Shown piece by piece: positions 56,783 through 64,000 of a stretch of DNA of 64,000 bases; the stretch's first letter is position 1, and each line of letters starts with the position of its first letter. The notes under the pieces are model-generated. The model was not told where the DNA came from. It searched no databases and worked only from the letters and a program-made list of their open reading frames with translations. The stretch covers positions 1 through 64,000 of the forward strand of contig JALJCQ010000008.1 of the NCBI GenBank assembly GCA_023091665.1, written 5' to 3'. Position numbers and translations under genes: made by a program. This DNA is from Pythium myriotylum. Taxonomy: Eukaryota > Oomycota > Peronosporomycetes > Pythiales > Pythiaceae.

Positions 56783-58816
56783 ATGGAGTCGCCGACGGTC
56801 GCTATTGACGCTCTGGAAGCCCGCGCCGCTGAAATTTGAGCCAGCACTGTGTCGACAAAGTCGCGCCGCGCCTACTGTGCCTCCTGGTCACGCTTTCTCG
56901 CCTGGTTGGTCGTGATGAAGCCCGACCGCATCACGCCGAGCTTTGTTGCCGCAGTGGGCGCGAATGGTGGCGCCGACGTTTGAGCCGCCGTGCAGAGCAG
57001 CCTTGACGGAGACTTGCGGCGCCAGGTCCCTCCGATCAATTTTAGGCAGCTTGAAGCCAGCGACTTCGTCCAATGACTGCTCCCTCTGAAGAAGCAGGGT
57101 GGCAGCGAGCTTGGCTACGTTGCCTACAACGGCCATCGTGCGGCGCTCTTCAACCTATACCGGGAGTACCAGTTCATAATGAACGCCAACCTCCAGAGCG
57201 AACTCTCCACGTATTTTGGTGGACTCAAGGCATGATCGCCGAGCGCACAGGAAACGGCGGGCAACGCATCCAGACCGGCAAAAACCCGCTATCGTTCGAG
57301 CTCTACAGCGCACTGTGCGAGTCGACGCTGCAGGTGTGCGAGAAGGAGTCGGTGCTCGTCAGGACATTTCTCGTGGTGACGTGGAACCTAATATGCCGGT
57401 CGTCCAACACTGTGATGATCCACCACTCTCACATAGAATGGCGTGGTGATGCGTTGCGAGTTTACTTCGCACATAATATGTGCGAAATCGTTCTTCATAT
57501 TATGAAGAACGATCAGATGGGAGAACGTTCGCGCGATCCCTGTCATATCTACCCAAATCCTTTGCGTCCAGCAGTTTGTCCGATTCTCGACCTCGGAATT
57601 TATTGGGCGTCTTTCTCGTTTGACGGCAGCCCCGGCTCCGCGCAGTACGACCCGTTTTGAAAGAAGCTCTCGTCTGTCCTCACGAAGGAACCGTCGAAGA
57701 GCTTGTCGATTCGACTTGGTGTGAACGCTCGAGATGTGGGCACGCACTCTATTCGCAAGGGGGCAGCGACGTTTTGCTCCTCGGGCTCTACATCGTGTCT
57801 ACCATCAACCGCGGTGCATCTGCGTGCAAGATGGTCTCTCGGAGGAGTGCAAAATACGTACTTGCGCTACGAAAGCGCTGGCGACATGCACGCTGGACGC
57901 ACCATACGTGCCCTCCCCCAGATCAGCGAGAAACTGGCGATGTTGCCCCCGCGTTTTGCGCGCGCTGATGACCAAGTTGCGGAAGCGATCGACTTGATGT
58001 TTGGCGTGGTGCCGGGCAAATTGGGTTTGGTGATGGAGTTTGCTTGGCATCACTAATATACCATTACGACTATCTCGACAGGATTCTTCCGTCCACGCAC
58101 GTGCTCCGCGCGTCTGCGCTGCTCATGAATCATGACATTTTGGCTCCGCTTCGGTCCAACGTGGAGTGTGGCTTAGAGGACGGAAGCCTGTCAAGGCATT
58201 TCAGACGGCTGTGGGCGACATCGTTGCCGGGGTCGATCGAGCCGTCGCAGAACGAGGGACTGTACCGACAAGCGTGCTGGAGGCTATTGTGGCCGCCACG
58301 ATCGACCGTCCCGGCCGGCCCGAGGTCGTTGCTGCTCTGCGGCAGCGAACGAGAACGGCAGCTGCCACCTCAACTCCTCCGGAGGCGGATCCTTCGCGAG
58401 AGCTCTGGCACTTCTGGGGCGGTAAGTACCGTCGCCTTTCCGAGGGATACGAGCTCCCGGAAGGCACGCCACGGCAGCTGTGGCTGCTGTGGATTTGTGG
58501 CAGCTCGAGTGACCGTATCCCCCCGCTTCGTTTCGTTGAGGGTGTTGGCGTGGGCAACACCAACACGAGAAAGCGGCTGAGTGATTTGCGTTTGCTTGTG
58601 AAGGTCCTTGAGGAATCAGCCTGTGCGAAGGGGTTCGAAGTGAAGAGATCCGCCTCGGTCTCGTTGAAAGACGCGTGCAATATCTATGACTCAATTTTCG
58701 ACACCATCTCGGTCGAAGCAACAGCTGGGTGCAAGCGCACCCGACGAAAGAGCCAGTTGAGCTGGCGAACGACTGTGAACCAGCTTCGACGCTGGAAGCG
58801 ACACCGTGAGAACTGA
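56783..58816 (+). pseudogene. Crypton tyrosine recombinase with GCR1_C-like C-terminal domain
   Basis: The ATG at 56783 starts MESPTVAIDALEARAAEI, giving a core-binding N-terminal half (SRRAYCASWSRFLAWLV, ALFNLYREYQFIM, LSTYFGGLK). The catalytic part shows an Arg in VRTFLVVTWNLICRS, the H-x-x-R box in GTHSIRKGAATF and the likely nucleophile Tyr in VQNTYLRYESAGD. The C-terminal DNA-binding half shows FWGGKYRRL, YELPEGTPRQLWLLWICG, RIPPLRF and NTRKRLSDLRLLVKVLEE, typical of Cryptons. Defects: four in-frame stops, all TGA (56837, 56981, 57074, 57658), frameshifts near 57231, 58040 and 58185, and a 27-bp palindromic insertion at 57476-57502. Such enzymes insert circular DNA without terminal repeats. 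Confidence 0.88.
57466..57513. repeat. Two abutting palindromes inside the Crypton gene
   Basis: 57466-57486 is TTCGCACATA, A, TATGTGCGAA. 57487-57513 is ATCGTTCTTCATA, T, TATGAAGAACGAT. Removing the middle restores the normal reading FAH-MKNDQMG. Confidence 0.95.
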
Positions 58817-59437
58817 GCAACTGCATTTGGTTTCGTTCTTGATGTTCGATGTTGTCGTGCCCACACCCATTAGATAAATAACACATAACAGGAATCCCAC
58901 AACAGTCCCTCAGATTCAGTACAACAATGATGGGCTGAAAAATAATTGAAACACTACAGTTCTCTGGGATCCTACTCGGGTCCACTTCCTTCTATTAATT
59001 GATTAATATCCATAAACGATAGTATCATCTAATGGAAGAAGGTAATAGTATATTCTCAGAGTCTCTTAAAATCGATAAACTCTAAGAAACCTCACCAATT
59101 TTTCTGAATGTCTTCTCTACAGGCCTGGTGCAACATTCACGTCGGAAAATGTGACATTTACATTCGTTTAACAATCGTTGCATTTTGTGATTTGCGACTG
59201 CAACTCCAGGCGAAAACCGCATTGCACTGGTCTCCATCCGGGAGAAGCCCATGAGGAGCTCTCTAGTATGATACCGTGTCACGGAATCACGTATTGGTTT
59301 TATCGAAGCACTTGTCCATGCGACCCTGGAAGACGATTAGCTCTGCAAGACGCAGCTGAAGAGGGGAAGAGAGGAAGAAGGCACGGGAGCGTTTGGCATG
59401 GGCCGGACAATCGAATCGTTCATGGCGGAAGCAGTAC
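58817..59437. other. No recognisable gene
   Basis: AT-rich between 58980 and 59170, with no motifs. Confidence 0.5.
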
Positions 59438-59863
59438 TTAGGAGAAACACCAAAATGAACCTGTGCGTTCGATCAAGATCGAATGGGAGGAAAGGCAAGC
59501 ATGATAGATATCAATTGGCCATTCTCCTCCGCTCGTGACTGAGCAGCCGTGAGATTTATCTTTTTCACAACCGAGGTACTCGACATATATGTGTGCATCA
59601 TCAAGGCTCGACGTGGAGAGATTTCGAGGGAACTCATTAATTCTATCAAATCGGGTTGGGTTGAACAGGCCCCGTTCCTCACAGGCGCTTCCTTTGCGTG
59701 AGGCATGGGCAACTTCGGGTCCGAGCAGCCACTCGAGATCGCGCGGAAAGATGATCTGTGGGGGCTCGGGGATCTCACGGCCATGGTCGTCCAATTCCAC
59801 GACGATCCCCTCAACAGGAAGCCTTGAATCGAGTGAATCGACTTGCGCTTCTCGCGATTGCAA
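59438..59863 (-). CDS. Hypothetical protein, unrecognised
   Basis: This 141-codon minus frame has protein-like content: LPVEGIVVELDDHGREIPEP, PQIIFPRDLEWLLGPEV, FDRINEFPRNLSTSSLDDAH and GGEWPIDIYHACLSS. I do not recognise the family and see no signal peptide or membrane segment. It could be part of an element or a degraded host gene. Confidence 0.35.
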   Translation of the reverse strand: MQSREAQVDSLDSRLPVEGIVVELDDHGREIPEPPQIIFPRDLEWLLGPEVAHASRKGSACEERGLFNPTRFDRINEFPRNLSTSSLDDAHIYVEYLGCEKDKSHGCSVTSGGEWPIDIYHACLSSHSILIERTGSFWCFS

Positions 59864-60350
59864 TCCGTACAGAGCCTGAAAGGCAGTCGCGGCTGCTCGT
59901 ACTACTGCGGTCGTGTGATTCCTGCTGTCGTGCTGCCTCGAGTTCGGTGAAGACGAGAATTCTCAGTTGCGAAAGAATGTGTCCTGAGCACGATGGGGTC
60001 ATCTACCAACGGAGCATAGTCGAGAACGCGGCCCAAGCTACAAATACTCAACGTGTCTGTCGATCTGTTGCCTACATGGAGTGCACAGCCTGTTAACAGA
60101 TCTGTCGTGGCCATTTCTAGTGGGCCGAGGACGAGCAAGACTGGGCCCACTCACTGAGCTGTGCGCCGGTACCCACAGCTGAGCTGGCTGGCAATAGGCT
60201 GAACTGGCTGAGGATGCTAAGGGGCGCCTATTGAGGCCTTCAGCGAGGAGAGGATTAGGACACGTATAGTAGACACATTGGATAATACCATGGAGAAGGA
60301 ATACAAAAAGAGATCCCAGGAAGTCGAATAGTGTTGTTGTTATTAATACC
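59864..60350. other. No recognisable gene
   Basis: Only short ORFs without motifs. Confidence 0.45.
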
Positions 60351-60782
60351 TTGGACCTACTCCATCATCGCCCGGATATCAACTCGAAGAGGTCTCCTTT
60401 AAAAAGTTCTCAACGCCGACGTTGTTCCGACGTCACGTTACATGTGATTGCTTGTCTCTCACGTTCGGGCACACCGCACGCAAGACTTCGAACAACAGTG
60501 TTTCTAAATTGTCACTACTCTGTTACTGGCGCCAGCTCGCCTGTCGAAAGAGTCATCGTTGGCTCGAGTTTTAAGTTTGAGCCGAAATCGTTCCCACATC
60601 AACCGGGTGCCTCACACGTGATGTATTGGGAATGTGAGATTGTAAAACGGCACCACAGTCCGACCTTGCTGGTATACTTCATCACTGCAGAATTAGATAC
60701 TCGAGGTCAATTCCAATATCCAGAGCTTCCCGTGCGAATGCGCGGCATTGTTAATAATTACAATTGCAGAATTGAAATTTTT

Positions 60783-61649
60783 CTAAATCTTTATTTTTTT
60801 TTCGGCACCCCTGTCTTTGACTTGGTCTCTGTAAAAGATAGTCTCCACAACACTGCAGATTGTCTTCCCCCCATGAGCGAAAATGGAGACATGATGCACT
60901 TTGTTCGGTTTTCCAACTTTGTCCAACTGAGCCATGGACTCGCGCAGTTCAAGGGCGAACCTCATAGGTTCGGCTCCCACCGAAGGGCGAAGATTCGTGG
61001 CCTCCACGTGACCCGCCTGTCCTGGATGAAGTGCAGTCCTCATTTCTGGAGCGATCTAAACCCATTCAGATAGCCCCCCCCTCCCCCGCGACGCATGGAT
61101 ACTGATTTGTGGACGTGCAGCACCTCCCGCAACAAATATCTTGGGTTCCGGGAAATCAGTCGTCCCTCAAAAACGCCTTGGTTGTGGTAGCTGGTACACG
61201 TTGAGACGATGGTTCTTATTGATATTTGTGGATAATCGAATTCGATCCGGAGCCGATGGACAGTCGCATCTTGGTCATCTGGTAAGATGGCCATCATCTT
61301 GACGCCTCGGGACCAGACGTTGGTAAAGTTCGGAATCCATCACCAACCTCGCATACGCTTTCACGTCCACAACAGCGCGGCCATCTGTGGCGCGCACTTT
61401 CCATCTCATAGGTTTACTGTTAGTACGCTCTCAGGTGGAAGCAACATCACACTCGAGTGCTCGACATCCACATGGCAGCGATATCATCCAAATGAAGACT
61501 GACGCATCGTCTGCATTTCCTAAAACAAGGTAGTACACGTTTAAGCTACTACTCACTGTCTTCTTTTCCGGGCTACCTCGTTTTGAGAAACACACTGCCT
61601 CCAAGTGGTTCTGCGCAACTGAGACTTTCGTTATCGGTCCAATCCCCAT
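60783..61649 (-). other. Possible spliced hypothetical gene
   Basis: A minus-strand frame from 61649 (MGIGPITKVSVAQNHLEAV...EKKT) meets a good intron: GTGAGTAGTAGC at the donor and CCTTGTTTTAG at the acceptor, about 45 bp apart. It then continues GNADDASVFIWMISLPCGCR to a stop. A TACTAACAG branch/acceptor-like word follows, and further open stretches on this strand run to 60783. A plus-strand ORF (60351-61073) overlaps and is equally unsupported. I recognise no family, and the gene model is tentative. Confidence 0.25.
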
Positions 61650-61731
61650 CCGGAAGACGACACTCTCAGTGAGTCACGACGAGCAACCCTGACTCATGGA
61701 GCTCCTGACCAGATCGTCGGCGTCAACTCTT

Positions 61732-61739
61732 CTCAATCC
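61732..61739 (+). promoter_or_regulatory. Initiator-like element (YTCANTYY)
   Basis: CTCAATCC matches the oomycete initiator consensus YTCANTYY and is followed by CATTCCGC. It lies 60 bp before the ATG at 61799, a normal oomycete spacing. Confidence 0.5.
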
Positions 61740-61798
61740 CATTCCGCTATTTGCTTCGCCCCACTCAAGCCCGAACAGCAACACTAGCTCCGTTCGCA

Positions 61799-63160
61799 AT
61801 GGTCGCCGTCTTCACGTGCGTGCGTTTCCTCCTCGCCAGCTGCGTGCTGCTCGCCGCCGCACCAGCGCTCACTTCGGCCGAGACCCAGGACAGAAACCTG
61901 CGAGAAATGGCGCTGCGCGCCGTGCCTCGTGTCGCGCCTCGTCCGGCAACTGCACCGCGCCCGCTCTCGCCGCCGAGCTCAGGTTTGCTAACCCCGAAGT
62001 CTCCGTCGTCGGGTTTGCTGACCCCGACGGCCCCGTCATCGGGGTTGTTGACGCCTAGGGCACCAACTCCGGCTGCTCCGCCCGCCCCCCCCGCGCCAAC
62101 ACCGCCACCGCCCCCTGCTCCTACCCCTGCGCCAGCGCCAGCGCCAGCACCAGCGCCAGCACCAGCACCAGCACCAGCACCGGCGCCCTCGCCCGCTGCT
62201 CCTGCACCAACACCACCGAAAGTACCTGCTCCTACTCCTGCACCAGCGCCCAAGTCCGCTGCCCCTGCCCCTCCTCCGAGCTCGAGTAAGCCTCCTTCGT
62301 CGAGCAAGCCTCCTACGTCGAGCAAGCCCCCATCATCGAGCAAGCCTCCTACGTCGAGCAAGCCCCCATCATCGAGCAAGCCTCCGTCTTCGAGCAAGCC
62401 CCCATCATCGAGCAAGCCTCCGTCTTCGAGCAAGCCCCCATCATCGAGCAAGCCCCCGTCTTCGAGCAAGCCCCCATCATCGAGCAAGCCCCCATCATCG
62501 AGCAAGCCTCCGTCTTCGAGCAAGCCTCCATCTTCGAGCAAGCCTCCGTCGTCAAGCAAGCCTCCGTCTTCGAGCAAGCCTCCATCTTCGAGCAAGCCTC
62601 CGTCGTCAAGCAAGCCTCCGTCGTCGAGCAAGCCTCCGTCGTCAAGCAGGCCTCCGTCGTCAAGCAAGCCTCCGTCGCCAAGCCAGCCTCCATCGTCAAG
62701 CCAGCCACCGTCGTCAAGCGAGCCACCGTCCTCGAGTACCCCTCCTGGTGGCTCGCCGGCTGCTCCAACCCCAGTTGACACCCCGCAGGTCAACCCAGCA
62801 CCGGCACCGAACACACCAGGATTCAACCCGTTCAATGGTAACCTCCCAGACATCACAATCAATGTGCCTGCGCCAGCTCCAGGTGTGTTCCCCACCGATC
62901 CACTGGTACCGGCACCAGCGCCTGTTGTTGACCCGAACACAGTGCCAGTCGACCCGAACACGGTGCCTGCTGACCCAAACGCGGCGCCTGTTGACCCGAA
63001 CGCGGTGCCTGCTGACCCGAACGCAGCGCCGGTTGACCCCAACGCAATCTACGAGCCGGGAACGGTTGTCCCCGCAGACGGGACAGTGACTGACGGATCC
63101 TCGAGCGCTGCGGCGGGCGAGATTGGCGAAGCTTCAACGGCGCCAACGCCTGTGGCGTAG
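61799..63160 (+). CDS. Secreted Pro/Ser-rich repeat protein with RNLR motif
   Basis: The protein has 453 residues and is uninterrupted. The ATG at 61799 is chosen because the upstream extension has only a TTG, and because it gives a good signal peptide (MVAVFTCVRFLLASCVLLAA, likely cut after ALTSA near residue 27). Directly after the cut lies DRNLREMALR; RNLR (residues 32-35) matches the RXLR pattern of oomycete host-targeted proteins, but there is no clear acidic EER. Next come three SPSSGLLTP-like repeats, an Ala-Pro run, about 26 copies of the hexapeptide PPSSSK (with T, R, Q, E variants), a Pro-rich linker with DITINVPAPAPGVFP, and VDPNAVPADPNAA-type repeats. The C-terminus is Ser/Ala-rich and hydrophilic, without a clear GPI signal. 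It is probably extended and O-glycosylated, a wall or extracellular matrix protein. Repeat number could vary by slippage of the 18-bp DNA unit. Confidence 0.85.
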   Translation: MVAVFTCVRFLLASCVLLAAAPALTSAETQDRNLREMALRAVPRVAPRPATAPRPLSPPSSGLLTPKSPSSGLLTPTAPSSGLLTPRAPTPAAPPAPPAPTPPPPPAPTPAPAPAPAPAPAPAPAPAPAPSPAAPAPTPPKVPAPTPAPAPKSAAPAPPPSSSKPPSSSKPPTSSKPPSSSKPPTSSKPPSSSKPPSSSKPPSSSKPPSSSKPPSSSKPPSSSKPPSSSKPPSSSKPPSSSKPPSSSKPPSSSKPPSSSKPPSSSKPPSSSKPPSSSKPPSSSRPPSSSKPPSPSQPPSSSQPPSSSEPPSSSTPPGGSPAAPTPVDTPQVNPAPAPNTPGFNPFNGNLPDITINVPAPAPGVFPTDPLVPAPAPVVDPNTVPVDPNTVPADPNAAPVDPNAVPADPNAAPVDPNAIYEPGTVVPADGTVTDGSSSAAAGEIGEASTAPTPVA

Positions 63161-63430
63161 ACTCCATGAGGACCTCGTGCATGAGATGTCGAGTAGCGTA
63201 AGCGTGGTTGCAGAAAAAGTAAAACGCCCATTTTCCTCCTCCAATACTCTGCGTGCATACAATTTTCCTCTTGGGCGCCCCGAACACGATCCTTCGCACA
63301 TGCCCACCCCTAAGGCCATCTCAAGTTTGTACCTTCGCGAAAGATCCCATGCCATTATACTAACCTCATCGTAATACTTCGGTGGTAAATCTATCCACTA
63401 CTGATGGTAATCACTGTGGCTAGTTCCTCG

Positions 63431-63852
63431 CGACGGTCGCGGGCCTCATGGACGCCGGCAACGACGGCGCCAAGCTCAGCGCCACTGCCTGTCTCGCAGC
63501 ACTCGCCAAGCGGTTCCCATTACCCGTGGAGACGTATTTGTCGTCACCTCCAGGCGCGCACGCCGTGCGAATGCTACTGACGCTGTTACGCGTCGGCGTG
63601 GGTGGCCAGCGCGAGCAGGCGGCTGTTTCACTCGGCCGCTGCGCCGCGCTCAGCGACTTGGTGCACGAGGTCATCACCGAGACCGGTTGCATCACGGTCA
63701 TGACCAAGCAGCTCCAAACGCGCACCGACAGCACCACACCAACGACACTGCGTGCAAGACACCCTGATGCCTCGCCTTGAGGAGGCCGTGAACCGAGGCG
63801 TCGGAGGTCACGCCGAGTTTGCGCGGGAGGTCACCGCGAGTAAGGAGGAAAT
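63431..63852 (+). pseudogene. ARM-like repeat protein fragment
   Basis: The plus frame FLATVAGLMDAGNDGAKLSA, then CLAALAKRFPLPVETYLS, AVRMLLTLLRVGVGGQREQA and AVSLGRCAALSDLVHEVIT has the Ala/Leu/Gly helix-pair pattern of armadillo-type repeats. A TAG directly precedes FLATV and could be an intron acceptor (gtggctag). After about 63720 the frame shifts into DTLMPRLEEAVNRGVGGHAE, which ends at a GTAAGG donor-like word. It is either exons of a spliced gene or a broken copy. Confidence 0.4.
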
Positions 63853-64000
63853 TATACCTTCCGTTTACCATGAATAACTGAAACTGTAGAGCAGCGAGAG
63901 GAAGTGAATTGCATTTGTGCGATCGAAATGAAAATCTTGCGAAATCTTTGACGTTTGACTTTGAAGTTGAGGTCTATTAGATCGCTACGTTCAAAGAAAA
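63853..64000. other. No recognisable feature
   Basis: Short AT-rich window end. Confidence 0.5.

Noticed and set aside
56783..57660. Reassigned UGA codon in this organism
   Set aside because: The Crypton also has frameshifts and an insertion, other elements carry TAG stops, and the intact gene at 61799 gives no support for recoding.
60351..61073. Plus-strand 240-codon ORF as a gene
   Set aside because: No recognisable domain, and it overlaps opposite-strand frames that show a better intron; not enough support for either.
61765..63042. Antisense 425-codon ORF opposite the Pro-rich gene
   Set aside because: It is a shadow of the PPSSSK repeats (Gly/Asp/Leu-rich antisense), with no signal peptide or promoter support.

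Overview
The window looks like a repeat-dense, gene-poor stretch of an oomycete-like (stramenopile) nuclear genome. This is inferred, not proven. It rests on the mobile-element mix (Crypton tyrosine recombinase, hAT, MULE, piggyBac and Tc1-like transposases, chromodomain Gypsy, Copia), on short GT-AG introns, and on a match to the oomycete initiator motif (YTCANTYY) just upstream of the one convincingly intact gene. The species cannot be named from the sequence.

Layout. 1-13109: about 68 tandem copies of a 192-bp satellite. Its minus strand encodes a piece that looks like the zinc-binding tail of a non-LTR reverse transcriptase. 13110-17900: a dense patchwork of broken elements: a hAT-associated repeat, a Tc1-like transposase, a Copia RT scrap, a MULE transposase scrap fused directly to a truncated Gypsy pol, and the 3' end plus LTR of another Gypsy. 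17938-21734: a decayed Copia element on the minus strand, missing its RNase H and 3' LTR, whose 5' LTR ends inside a tRNA gene. 21735-33317: a tandem array of a ~1.37-kb unit, each carrying one tRNA-Arg(UCG) gene, with eight intact tRNA copies and one cut by the Copia LTR. 33318-41500: pseudogene fragments, including an ABCA-type transporter with a stop in Walker A and an uncommon DDE transposase. 41500-44880: a piggyBac transposase pseudogene. 44880-53570: a chromodomain Gypsy on the minus strand, split by a 5.2-kb DNA transposon (47497-52709) that has inverted terminal sequences and two ORF regions. 53650-58816: a LINE RNase H scrap, a hAT transposase and a Crypton recombinase, all broken. 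58817-61798: little recognisable. 61799-63160: an intact gene for a secreted, Pro/Ser-rich hexapeptide-repeat protein with an RNLR motif just after the signal peptide. 63431-63852: an ARM-like fragment.

Only the tRNA genes and the secreted protein look functional. Almost everything else is mobile DNA at different stages of decay, with nested insertions, frameshifts and nonsense codons. The most unusual features are the retrotransposon-derived satellite with all three minus frames open, the long-unit tRNA array, the two-ORF transposon nested in Gypsy, and two palindromic templated insertions (one in the Gypsy, one in the Crypton) that share the layout flank, inverted flank, inverted other flank, other flank.
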